Assembly (NCBI GenBank): GCA_003550305.1
Contig: QKYT01000046.1
Location: forward strand, 153,173-217,172
Length of the DNA stretch: 64,000 bases
Direction of reading: 5' to 3'
Origin: Glomus cerebriforme
Taxonomy: Eukaryota > Glomeromycota > Glomeromycetes > Glomerales > Glomeraceae
Part shown: piece after piece, positions 21,383 through 32,825 of the stretch
Position numbering within the stretch: position 1 is the first letter of the stretch
Layout of the letters: each line of letters opens with the position of its first letter
Position numbers and translations under genes: made by a program
Notes under the pieces: generated by a model
What the model saw: the letters and a program-made list of their open reading frames with translations, nothing else
The model's database searches: none
What the model was told of the DNA's origin: nothing

Positions 21383-23022
21383 ATGCCTCGACATAGTAAA
21401 AATAACACCGCACTTTCGTTCTTTACTTATGCAGAGGGTAGAGCACTAGATTATGGGACAAAAAAGGTAATAACTATAAAGGTTATTTTTTATTTATTTT
21501 ATTCATTATTAATCATATTATTTATAGCAACGGTTAGGGCGAGATTCTATGAGAGAATGTGACGCCTGTTATTTATGTCTTCAAAGAGCTCGAGATCCAA
21601 TTTGTTGTACGCAAGGTCATTTATATTGTAAAGAATGTATTTTAGAAAATATTTTAGCACAAAAAAAAGAAATATCACGTCAACAAAAATTGTTAGAAAT
21701 TAAAGCAAAAGAAGAAGAAGAAGCAGCTAAAAGAAATGCCGAATTAGCTAAAGAAGCTGTGATTCAAGAATTTGAAAGACAACAAGTTAGAATTACACCT
21801 ATTTCAACAAATAGTAGCGAAAAAATAGAGGTAAATGCGAAGAACGGTACTACCAATGGATCCTTATTAGCAAATAAAAGCAGGATGCACGTAGAGAAAA
21901 ACGGGGATATTGAAATGTCTCCTGAAAGTGTGAAAAGTGTTAAAGCTATCGAATGGATTGAAGCATCATCATCTAACAGTATGTTATTAATTAATTTAAG
22001 TATATTAATTATTATTTTTATAGAAATTCATTAAGTTGTTAATATTATAGGTAAAAAGAGAAAATTTCAGATTGATGATGAAGAAATTGCAGCTATAGCA
22101 AAACGGGAGCAGGAAGAAGCATTAAAAAAATTGGAAGAAGAAAGGGTAATTATAATTTTTTGTTATATTTGTATTTTATTGTTAAATTAATTAGTTAATT
22201 AGTTATTTTTCATAGATTCTCGCGTCGAAACCCAAATTACCTAATTTTTGGCTGGTATGTTTATATATAAATATGAAAGGGTGCTACGTAATTAAAAATA
22301 AAATCAATTCTCTTTCTGTCATAAGGCACTCTTTACAACAAAGGTTTTCATATATTTAATCCGTATTTAATCTTTTTTTTTAAAATAGCCTTCACTCACT
22401 CCATCTGCAGATCCAGATAAGGTAAAACCGATAAAACAACAAACAATGTGTAGTGCTTCTAATCCTGAACACCCAATTAGGTATGCTAGATTTTTATGAT
22501 CTAATAATAATATTTTATTTGTTAATAGTTGCTAAAATCATTACTTTTTTGTGATAATTTGTAGCATGAAAACTTTGATACCTACAAAATTTGCAGAAGA
22601 TAAAGATCCTACTTCTAAAAAAACAAATTTAATCTGTCCTTCATGTCGTAAAACTTTAACAAATTCTTTAAAGCTTTGTTGTAAGTACTTTAAATTCATG
22701 TCTTTTCGCGTTTTTACTTAAAGATTAATATTTTCCTAAACTCATAGTAATAAAACCGTGTGGACACGTTATTTGTAAAATATGTGTTGATAAATTTGTT
22801 AGAAAGGCTAAACAATGTTTCGTATGTGATGTTAAGTGTAGAGATAAGGATATTGCTGATATGTCAGGAGAAGGTAACATACATTCAAATTCGTTCGTTT
22901 CAAGTTTTGCTAAATTTATATTTTTATAAGTTAAATACAATTAATTAATTTTTTTAGGTACTGGATTTGCAAGTGGTGGCGGTAAAGTAGTGGCAGAGAA
23001 ATTTGATGTCGCATTCCAATAG
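21383..23022 (+). CDS. NOSIP: NOSIP-like E3 ubiquitin ligase, 8 exons
   Basis: This is the homolog of nitric oxide synthase-interacting protein, a split-RING/U-box E3 ligase that is mainly nuclear and is found associated with spliceosomes. Exons: 21383-21466, 21528-21978, 22051-22145, 22216-22254, 22389-22480, 22565-22680, 22748-22873, 22958-23022. The protein starts MPRHSKNNTALSFFTY, then YGT and RLGRDSMRECDACYLCLQ, as in the family. The first half-RING includes CCTQGHLYCKECI; a coiled coil (residues about 75-115) follows. Near the C terminus ICPSCRKTL and PCGHVICKICVDKFV complete the RING, and the end GTGFASGGGKVVAEKFDVAFQ-like tail (21 residues, here described in part) is typical. All introns are short GT-AG. 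It converges on calreticulin. Confidence 0.9.
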
Positions 23023-23299
23023 TGACAATTAATTAAAATTATTAGTTACTTTATCTTAATAATTTAATTTTTGCCTAAATAGATATGATTATGATATTTG
23101 CAAAGGAAAAGAGTTTGATTAATAAAAATTCTTTTTATGCCTATTTCTTTTTCGAGATAATAATACGACGAAATTTTATTAATGATTACATAATATTTAA
23201 TTAATTACTCAAAAAAAAAAAAAAAAAAAATTCTGATTAATTTCATAAATATTCTAATTTAATATAAATATAGAAAACAATCAATTGAAAAACTAAGAT

Positions 23300-25362
23300 T
23301 TATAATTCGTCTCTTATTGGTATTCCTATTTCTTCTTCAAATTTATTAAAAGATTTATCAAGTTCATCATTTTCATCCTTAGTTGAAAAAGTAGGTGAAG
23401 GTGAAGATTCCGAGACGGTAGAAGTTGTAGCTGAATTAGTTGAGGATTTTTCCTGAATTGGTATTTGTTTATCTTCTTGTGTTGGTGGTAAATCGTCAGG
23501 TTTAGTTACTTTAACTTGACCATCTGAATCAATTTCAACATCTAAGTCGATAATTTCATCATTTTCATTATCATCATCCTCAAGATCATCATCTTTGTCT
23601 ATTTTCTCATCCGAATTTGTTTTTCCAGTTTCTAAATCATCTAATTTTCTTTTAGCTTCTAATTCAGCATCACGATATTTTACAAAAGTTTCATTTGAAA
23701 GTTTGTTGGCCTCTTCTATATCATCAGTAATCAAAATATTATCGAATATTGTACCGCTTTTAACTTGCCACAAATCAAAACCAATATAAAGTGTATTATA
23801 TACATGAAGCAATTTATCTTCTTTATACACAGGATTTGGTATTAATGGTACTTTCCATGGTCCTTTATAATTTGGATTGTCTATCATTTTTTGTCTCCAT
23901 TCTCCTTTAAACTCTGGATTTGACATATGTGGTGGTTCCCATTCTCCATCCGAATCATCTATAATCACGTGGTTGATACAAATTATGAGGTTTTATTATT
24001 AAGAAAAATTTTAACATCAAAAGAAATTCAATTCTTTATTTACCATCCCAGTCATCTGGTTTTTCGGCTTCAGGATTAGGAATGGTTCGTGGTACATCTA
24101 TCCAATCATCTGGTTTTTTATCATTAGGATCTGGAATTTGTGATTCATCAACCCAATCTTCAGGTTTTTTTGCATCTGGATCTATAAATTTAAATATTTT
24201 TTATTAATACTTTTAGATGATCAGAAACAATAAAAAAAATTATAATAATAAAAAAAAGACTAACCAGGAATTTCCTTTGGAGGAAGTAAATCAAAATCTT
24301 CCTCTAATTGTCCCGATGCTTCTTCTTTATTATCAATCAATATTGTATAAGTCTAAATAATAAATTTTAAATTAGATTAATTATAAAACAATATAAGTAT
24401 ATATATAAATACTCACATGATCAGGTTTTAATATTAAAGTAAATAGATGTGTCAATTGATCGGAAGGCGCATTGATTTGTTTCTTAACTGGCTTGTTTTC
24501 GTTATTATAGTTTAAAATGAAATGAACTTTTCTATTTGCTCCACAAATATCAGGCTAATAAAATTTAAGTTAAAATATCACATGATTAAAATTTTGTGAT
24601 GCAATAATATCACGTGATGTGTAAAATTTAATGTTGTACGAACGAGAGAATTATCTGCCCAATTAAATTCTTCCAAGTTTTTTTAGATACTTACTCCAAA
24701 CATGATATTATACGGAGATTCTCCTTTGAAGTTAAGAGCGTCAAAGTCAGGTGGCAAAAGCTAATTGTAAAAATACAAGATTAACCCATTAAATTACAAT
24801 ATCCTTTAAACGAAATAAAATCATACCTTAACGTAACCACCGCCACAATCAATATTTTGTTCATGTTTAACCGAAAATTGAACGACTAGTTTGTTTTTTT
24901 TTAAAGAAAATATAAAATCATTAATTTATAAATCAAATAAACCAAATTCAGATCATAAGAAAATCATCAAATTTATATTTACTAAAATCTTTATCAATAT
25001 TATTAAATGTTTTATTAAATTTAGTTGAAATTGCATAAAATCTTGCATCTTGAGTAGTTTTTAATCCGCGAGATTCTATTTCATCCGCATAAAAATTTCC
25101 TGGAGATACCGTAAATTTTCCTAGATCATCTCGATGTTGAGATTGTATCCAACGCTATATCAAAATGATATGTATATATGTATTTTTATTTTTTTTTTAA
25201 AATAAGATAAAATTATTAAAAAGTTTCAAGAATTTGTCCCAAAATAAAAATTACCTTTTCCCAGTCTGCATCAGAAAATGGTTCTTTTAAGTATACTTCA
25301 GCTGAAGTGATAATTGATAAAACTAAAATACTCGCCGCAAGAAAAACACCACACCGTTTCAT
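23300..25362 (-). CDS. CALR: Calreticulin, ER lectin chaperone, 8 exons
   Basis: This is a calcium-binding lectin chaperone of the ER lumen that helps monoglucosylated glycoproteins fold. Exons, in coding order: 25362-25255, 25154-24983, 24885-24827, 24760-24695, 24554-24417, 24352-24265, 24181-24044, 23958-23300, giving 475 residues (human 417). The start [18 protein letters not shown] is a signal peptide. Globular-domain signatures [16 protein letters not shown] and YNIMFGPDICG are intact, including the disulphide cysteines. The P domain has three DPxxxKPEDW-type and three NPxYKGxW-type repeats. The C-terminal region is acidic and ends in RDEL, an ER-retrieval variant. There is no membrane anchor, which excludes calnexin. 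It is divergent from DNAJC8. Confidence 0.95.
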
Positions 25363-25721
25363 TTTATCAATTTTTTTTTTTTATTTGTTATATTAAAGAA
25401 AAAAAAAGGAAGGAAGGAAGAAACGAGTGATTTTATATTTTTTTTAAAAAAATTCGATATGAAAACGTGGCAAAAATTTAACATGTCATTATTTTTACAC
25501 AAAAACAATGTATTTTACTTTTTAATTTAATATATACGGATTTGCCATTGTTTGTTTCTTTTAGTTCAATCAGACTATGTACCACTATAGTACTACCAAT
25601 TGTACATATTGCTTATTGTTACATTGTGTGCATTCATTGCATTGTATTAATCGGTTTCTTTTCTTTTAAAATTTCAATATTACTGATTTGTTTTATAATA
25701 TTTCTTTTTTAGAATACAAAT
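25363..25721. promoter_or_regulatory. Bidirectional promoter region, calreticulin/DNAJC8
   Basis: This 359-bp gap separates the divergent start codons of calreticulin and DNAJC8. It contains a purine-rich GGAAGGAAGGAAG run just upstream of calreticulin (about 25,409-25,421) and a run of TGTGTGCATTCATTGCATTG near 25,624. No canonical unfolded-protein-response element was recognised. Shared regulation is an inference from the geometry. Confidence 0.5.
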
Positions 25722-26484
25722 ATGTCTGACGATCTTGATATTGATAAATACTTAGCAACCGAAGCAACACAATTACAAAAAGATCAGGAAGTTGAACGTA
25801 TTCTCTCTGCGTTTAAGTTAAATCCTTTCGACATTTTAGATCTTTCTCCTGAATGTACAGAAAAAGATATTAAAAACGCTTATAGAAGAAAATCTTTACT
25901 CATTCACCCTGATAAAACAAAACATCCTAGAGCACAAGAAGCCTTTTCTTTATTAAAAAAGGTATTTTTTTTTAACAAAAAAAAAAAATAATAATCGACT
26001 TAATGCGTCATTTATCATTTATTCACTTTTTTTGTTTTTATTTTTTTTTTAGGCGGAGACAGAATTATCAAATGAAAAATCACGTCAATTCTTATTAACG
26101 ATTGTCGATGAAGCAAAAATAACTTTGATTAACGAACAGAAAATAAAACCCGATCCATTACAAATTAAACAAAAAATTAAAGAAATTTTAATAGAACAAG
26201 AATTACGTAGACGTAAATCATTAAAACGTGAATTAGAAGCTCAAGGGTTAGCGGCTCAAAAAGCCGAACAAATTGAAAAAGAAAGGAAAAGAAAAGCTGA
26301 AGAAGATAAACTATGGGAAGAAACTAGAGAACAAAGGGTTAATAATTGGAGAGATTTTCAAACTAAAAAGAATTCGAATAGTTCTTCTAAAAAGAAAAAA
26401 AAGTTGGGTGGTGAATTTAAACCACCAAAAGTATTAGCTGAGGATCCCACCAAACCTTATATAAAACGGCCTACAAATTCTTAA
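25722..26484 (+). CDS. DNAJC8: DNAJC8-like J-domain protein, 2 exons
   Basis: This is the homolog of human DNAJC8/SPF31, a spliceosome-associated Hsp70 co-chaperone. Exons 25722-25961 and 26053-26484 join in phase 0 to 223 residues. The J domain starts at NPFDILDLSPECTEKDIKNA (about residue 34) and keeps the HPD motif in LLIHPDKTKHP. The second half is a charged coiled coil (ELRRRKSLKRELEAQ onwards) with the family block RVNNWRDFQ and a lysine-rich KKKKKLGGEFKPPKV end, as in DNAJC8 (VDSWRNFQ...LRPPKVK). The single intron lies right after the J-domain helix III. It converges on TAF2. Confidence 0.9.
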
Positions 26485-26799
26485 TTATAATCGTTAATTA
26501 TTTGCGATGTTAAATAATTTATTTTATTGCATTATGTTATACATACTAAACCTTATATAAACGGTACAAATTCTTTTAATTATTAATCGTTAATTATATG
26601 ACGCTAAATAATATAAAGGAAAAATTATTTTATTGTATTATTCTATTATCGATTATAATATATACAAGAAAATTACTAAAATACAACCAATAAAATAATG
26701 CTGCTAAATCCTAATCAATGCTCGATTCCCGGATGTAATAAGCTAAATTTTAAAGTTTATGGTTTTTTATGATAAACTTTCCAACGCATCACTTACGCC
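26485..26799. other. 3' intergenic region between convergent genes
   Basis: AT-rich 315-bp gap between the stop codons of DNAJC8 and TAF2. ACCTTATATAAA and CGGYACAAATTCTT occur twice, around 26,455-26,480 and 26,551-26,575, so the end of DNAJC8 appears partly duplicated downstream of the stop. No gene is seen. Confidence 0.5.
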
Positions 26800-29700
26800 T
26801 TATTTTTTCTTTGACTTCTTTGGTCTTTTTTCGACCTCGGCGATTTCCTCAATGGTTGGAACCGATTTTCGTTTTCTTGAAGAGGAAATATTTATTGGAG
26901 TATCAATTAACTTTTCGCTTTTCTTTTTCCGTTTCTTTGAAGGAATTGCTACCTCTGTTTCTATTAAGCTCTCCTCGATCGTGGCGATTAGCTGCTTAAT
27001 AGTCTCGGGTTCAATATTGGATTGCTTACCCTCTTTTTTGGTCTTCGAAGAACGGGACTTTTTGTGTTTATGAGTTTTTGTCTTCAAATGACGATGACCT
27101 TCCTCAATCGCATTCTCATTAGACAATGAATCCTCTGAGTCTTCAATTTTAATGTCTTCCTCATACTCCATAGGTGTAGACAAACTTTTAATAGAACTTG
27201 TTGACCTTGAAAATTTGAATTTCAATCTTGTAGAACCTGACATATCCTTCTTTGGAAATTCAAGTCTAATCAGACCTTGGTCCGCACCATATAAAGTGTT
27301 TACATAATTCCTGATGGCAAGATCAGGATCTGATGTACTGAGATTGTTTAATAAACTTTTAACTTCAAAATCATCTTTGTAATAGCCAAGGACCCATAAA
27401 GCTCTTATAGAAACTTTTCTGACATCATAATAATTTCCTGCCCTATTTTTTTTTTTAAAAAAAATATATATATGAGAATTATCAATTAAACGATTTTTAA
27501 GATGTTCATACTTACTTTGCATAATAAACAAAATCATGTTTGTTTTTATCGATTACCTGATTCATCATTAAAAACGACTTTGCCTATAAAATAGGAATCA
27601 CATTTACATAAATAATATAATAATTAATAATTAATAATAAAATTGTAATGTTCAAGTTTATATAATCCGTCAATGACAAACGTATTTTTAGGCTGTCTAG
27701 TAATAAATTTCTTGAATGTTTCACACCATAAAAAAATAAAATGAGTCTGCATATAAATAATTACCCATAAAATGCCCTCAAGGATGACGTCATTATAAGA
27801 TCCTAGAGACCTATCTCTACGCATAATTTCCTCGATTATATTTATAGTTTCACTTTTATATTCTTGATCTTCAAGAGAAAGATAAAAGACCTCGCCAGAT
27901 GTAGTAGTATCTTTGTTTTTACTATTTTTTTCATTATTGCTAATATTCGCGAAAGAATTGGCTAAACTTCGAATTAATATATTAACCAAGTAGTCATCGG
28001 AATACTTTAATAAAATATCAGAGAAAGATATGTAAGTAATTAAGAATTTTAAATCAAAAGATGAGATAGTAAAAATTCATTCTAATTTACATAATTCTTT
28101 GAATTGTCATTCCATTTTAATCTTTGGTACAAAAATTTCTTGATCTCAAGTGGGGCCAAATTATTTGAGTCTCTTAAACGAGAAATGGAAACTATCATCG
28201 ACTTAAAAAAAAGGTAAAAAATTTTACATAAATTAAAAATTGTTTTTCATATTAATACTATGTGTTGGCTTTTACCTTTTGCAAAAAATATTTTTCCCAG
28301 CTATCAAATTTGTTTGGTAGTGGAATGTACTCATCTTCCTCATTTTTTTCGCAATAAATGCTTTCATAGAGTTTCAGCAAATGGCGAGTGCCAATTCCCT
28401 CCACATCATCCGAACCAAACTATAAGGGAAAAAAAAATTATAAAAAAAAATTTTATAACTATTTTCATGATAAACTTTGACTTACGTTTGATAAGGCTTT
28501 TGATGCCTCAATGCGTATATCATAAAAATATCTAAAATCATTTACAGTTCGCATAAGAGTTGTCGAAGCAGCTTTGCTGTTATACTTTGATAAAGCTTGA
28601 ATAGCCTTAAATCAAACGAAATTGGATGACAAGTTAATAAAAAATCAAATATTGAAACTAGGTTTTAACTAAAGCGAACCTTATAATGGTCAATTACATC
28701 AATTGACTCTTCCAACAAATTTGTCCACATGTATGGAGCTAGTGAAAACTCAAATTTTGCGAGCCAACTAAATTCCGGATCGATTCGTATATATTCCCAT
28801 TGTTCACTATATTAAAAATAAATATTTATAAATTAAATAAACAATAAGTAAACATGTAGTATTTCTAATAAAATAAATACCTGGCATTACGAGCTGCTGG
28901 ATCGTCAGCCCATTCGTGAATCATCCACTCGTTATCAACATTGTTTTCAGGATCAAGACCAAAAAACTCAGGAAGATCCTCTTCCATATATTCGGCCATT
29001 AGATCACGCATATAAGCTATTTCCTCATCGTCATTAATGCCTTCTTTTCTCACCATACGAGGCTTAATAATGACCTTGGAACGCTTATATTTCGTGTGGT
29101 AATTGATTGTCTCAATTTGCTGTGGTCTATGGATGTCTAATGTGTTAATATATTCATAACCGTCAGGTTCCTTTACTGATACTTCCAATTTGCCCTATAG
29201 TGAAAAAATAATTAATGACAGATCAAAATAGAGTTTATTTTTACAAAAATTTAGTCAAACCATACCGTAAAGCAAGCTGGATTCGGAATAGTAGCGGGCT
29301 TTGTATTGTTTGACACAACTGAATTTGTATTTCTTTGTTCAATATCAAATTCAACAAGCAAGTTTTTCCGAGAGAATTTACAAGCAATTTTAAATATCGG
29401 ACAACCGGAACCATAGATCCATTGATATGAAAAGGAATCAATTTCGTTATGAAGTTCCTTTCGTATAACAAATTTACATAGTAGCAAAAAATCTTGTGTA
29501 CTAAGAAAACCTTGGAGTCTATCCACCTCCAGCGAAGATTTTGCATAAATTAAAATAAGGTAAATCAAGCCGGCCATTTTACGAGGATAACCAAGTAATA
29601 ATAAACGTTTGTCCAACATCCAAATAACAAGGGAAGCTTTAGATTGTATAAATTCAAAGTCTCCTACTGATAGAGGAAAATTCCATCTATCTGAACATAT

Positions 29701-32033
29701 TGCATATTGGTTGACGTCTTTTTGAATAACTGAATCAATTCTCTATAATTATATGCAAAAAAAAGGTTGATTATTCTTTTTAAGGAATTTATGTAATAAT
29801 CTATCAACATACCTTTTTACGATCTAACCTTATCTTGTCTTCCGAAAAGATTGTTTCATAGTACATTTCAACCCAATAATACGAAAGGCCAAAGACTAAC
29901 CATAAATCACTCCTATAATATGAATATGAGAAATGTTATGTATTGTTTAAAATAAAAATCAAACAATTCTTTAAACTTATGTGTAACACACCATTTGTAA
30001 GGTGAAAGAAAAATGCCAAACCATTGTTGAGCTATGCCATGAGCTATAAATTTCATGGTTTCAAACCTTTGCTCAATTATGCGGTAATTATGTAGTAAGT
30101 GAGATCTATATATACATATATATATTATAAATTATATGAGGATTAAAAGGAAATAATCAAAAAATACATACATACTTGCAAATAATAAGACCAGCGGCAA
30201 CCGAAATATCGTGGTATGAGCCTTCAACAAAAGCTATATTTAACGCTTTAAAAGGAAAATAAAGATCTTTAATGGATGGATAAGATGAATTTGAATGTTG
30301 CGTATTATTATTAGGTATAGAAGAAGGAAATTTTTCTATAAACCAATTTATTATCTGAAGTAACAGTTCGATTAATATAATACATTAATGAAATTAAATA
30401 ATGAATAGGTTGTAATAATTTTCACTTACATCAGATACCCAGTATTTATTAATATTAGGACTTTCGGTGGGTAACATTGTTGGCTCGAGATGTTCCGATA
30501 GTTGATCGGAAATGAAAACTTTAATTTCCGGTCTATTTTGAGGTGATATAACATCACCTTGATACAATAAATTTCTGCTTTTGGTAAAAGGACCGCAGGC
30601 AAATCCGATGAATTGTGCTGGAACAGCGATGTCTTGTTCGTAATAAAATGTCCTTTGGTATGGATTATCGAGAGAATGATCCTATTATCAAAAAATTATT
30701 TCTATTAAATAGCAAAGTTAAATTCTTTATAAGTACAATAATTAAAAAGAAGTATTTACCACTTTAACCAATTTCCCACTGGCAACTACACTCAATTCAT
30801 CATATCCTTCAACATCTTTAACAGTAAAAATCAAATCCCATGTGCATTTATCATTGAATCGGTTTAGGCATGGAAGCCAATATCTTGTTACACCGCCCAC
30901 CGGATGGTTAACAGTAAATACATACGGATCAAGCTATACATAATTGATGTTATTAATAACTAGAAACAAGAGTAGAATTCTTGCCGCTATAAAAGTACTT
31001 ACTAAAGATTTATTTGTTTCGCGGTTAGGATCAGGATATACAAAATGTACACCAGATTGTGGCTGTTTCAACTTGTATTCCAGTCGAACTTTAAATGGCT
31101 TTATTAACCCTTGCTATAAACAAAGAATCAGTTTAATACAATAAATATAGATAAAAATGATTAACAAAAATCAATTACTTCATCTATTTGCATAATTTCG
31201 ACTATTTCTTTAGGTACAGGAATCATAACTTCGCCTTCGTGCCAAATATTCGACTTCTTCTCATTTGCATAATGTATAAAAGGGATATCAAAAGGCGCGT
31301 CAAATTCATTTACTGTTATACGTTTGATTGCTTTTAAATTATATATACATAAAATAAAAATGTTAATATTATTCAAATCAACAGAAATTAAAAAATAGAC
31401 CATTTTATTATTTAAATATGATATGATTACAACACGGTTGGTATATTATAGATATTTCACAATTCTTTCTTGATTTTTTTCAATTTAATTTAAATAATAT
31501 CTTTTTCTTTTTTATAACTCTTTTATAGATCCTTTCTTTTTTTAATTCAAAAGCGAAGTTTATAAAAAAGTCGAGATATTAAATTTGAAATAATCAAAAA
31601 AATTGTAATATCACATATTATCCATGAAATAGTTACCACATTGCCTGCAATGTAATTTTATTATACAGATATCTTCAGTAAGTGGATACAGAAAAAGTTC
31701 AGTGAATCCCTGATAAAGAAAAAAAAAAAAGATTAGTATTAAAGGAAGTAACTAAGAGAATAATAAGAGTAAAGTCATACCTCTATTGATTCGTCAGAGA
31801 AGTTTATAGTTAAGTTGACAATTTGATGCTAAATAGATTTTCAGAATGGATAAATTACGAACAACGTACGCGTATAATAAAAAAAGAAACAAACATAAAC
31901 TTACGGAAATAATATATCCACGTTCTTTTTGAATCGCGTCAAAGTTGCGATTTGTGAAATCCATCTTAACAGTGTTTACCGATTTGAGAACCCTATGATT
32001 CCTGGGTTCTTGATCTTTTGTTATTTGTGTCAT
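26800..32033 (-). CDS. TAF2: TFIID subunit TAF2 (inactive M1-aminopeptidase fold)
   Basis: TAF2 is the TFIID subunit that contacts the initiator region. The start is MTQITKDQEPRNHRVLKSVN; exon 1 is 32033-31905, exon 2 31828-31781, and about 18 short exons follow. The M1-peptidase-like layout is clear: SGVHFVYPDP, a beta domain with NHPVGGVTRYWLPCLNRFND (typical of TAF2), ALNIAFVEGSYHDISVAAGL in place of the peptidase GAMEN region, and IAHGIAQQWFG where active enzymes have HExxHxWFG. Both zinc-binding and catalytic residues are thus lost, as expected for TAF2. HEAT-like repeats follow (YYDVRKVSIRALWVLGYYKD). The C terminus is a long basic Lys/Arg/Ser-rich tail ending KRPKKSKKK. Internal exon borders are approximate. 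Confidence 0.9.
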
Positions 32034-32825
32034 ACTGTCATTTAAAAGAAAATCGTCGCACGGAAAAGAAAGATACTAAGATAGTACTGTAATTTAAAAA
32101 ATGTTTGATTATTTATTTACATCAGTTGATTACATGATTACAGGCTACAGATGCGGAATTTCTTTATTTGGGGGACGCAGAGTCACGTGATCATAGTGCA
32201 TATCTGTCACCCCGCGTCACATCCTAAGTATTCTAGGGACAGAATTTTTTCGATAGGTGAAATCCTATTTATCACCTGTTATTTGTCATATGCATAATTT
32301 CTTAATGCCATAATTCCGGCCAAAAATTTACGCAAATCACGTGATTCTGCACATCCGTCACATGATTGCTGCGGATTATATATAAGGTATTTATCATACG
32401 TTGTAAGTCTTCCTTACGATTGTAGATTCTTAATGCAAATGGTTCGAGTGTCTGATTTATATGATGGTGTCAGCAAGACAAACGATGGAAGAGACTGAAG
32501 AAATAATTTCTTCAATACAGAGAGGAGGAGGATTTTACGTATGATAGAAAACAAAGAGCATAAAATGTACAAAAAATCAATACCCAAAACACAGTCACTG
32601 GATGTTGCTTCTCAAGAGAGGAGGTTGCGACCAAATAATATTTACGACGGGATAATTGTTAGAAATTTATCGTTAACAATATAAACATAAAGTTGAACAA
32701 ATCTTGAGGATTAACACAATCATTATTAAAATTTATGAATAACTCTTGTTAAATAACCATCTTTTATGTATTTATATTAAATTAATTAGTTTCTTATAAG
32801 TAAATGAATTAATAAATTAATAATT
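32034..32825. other. Intergenic region TAF2-HSCB with MITE remnant
   Basis: This 792-bp gap holds a decayed MITE (32,181-32,345). The part around 32,400-32,650 is less AT-rich than other intergenic DNA and contains snoRNA-like boxes (ATGATGG near 32,461 and ACTGA near 32,494), but no flanking stem can be shown, so no RNA gene is called. Confidence 0.45.
32181..32345. mobile_element. Decayed relative of the 9.9-kb MITE, opposite orientation
   Basis: The plus strand here matches the reverse complement of the MITE interior at 10,150-10,310. Shared blocks in the same order are TCACGTGAT, GTCACATCCT, AGGGAC, GAATTTTTTCGA and GGCCAAAA followed by TTTACGC-like sequence. The palindromic terminal repeats of the first copy are not preserved here. 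It sits upstream of the TAF2 start codon and may have brought in promoter-proximal sequence. Confidence 0.65.

Noticed and set aside
23300..25362. Calnexin instead of calreticulin
   Set aside because: The protein lacks a C-terminal membrane span and cytosolic tail and ends in RDEL.
32400..32650. Possible C/D-box snoRNA or tRNA-like sequence (ATGATGG, ACTGA, GGTTCGAG)
   Set aside because: No terminal stem pairs the C and D boxes, and no cloverleaf can be drawn around the B-box-like word.
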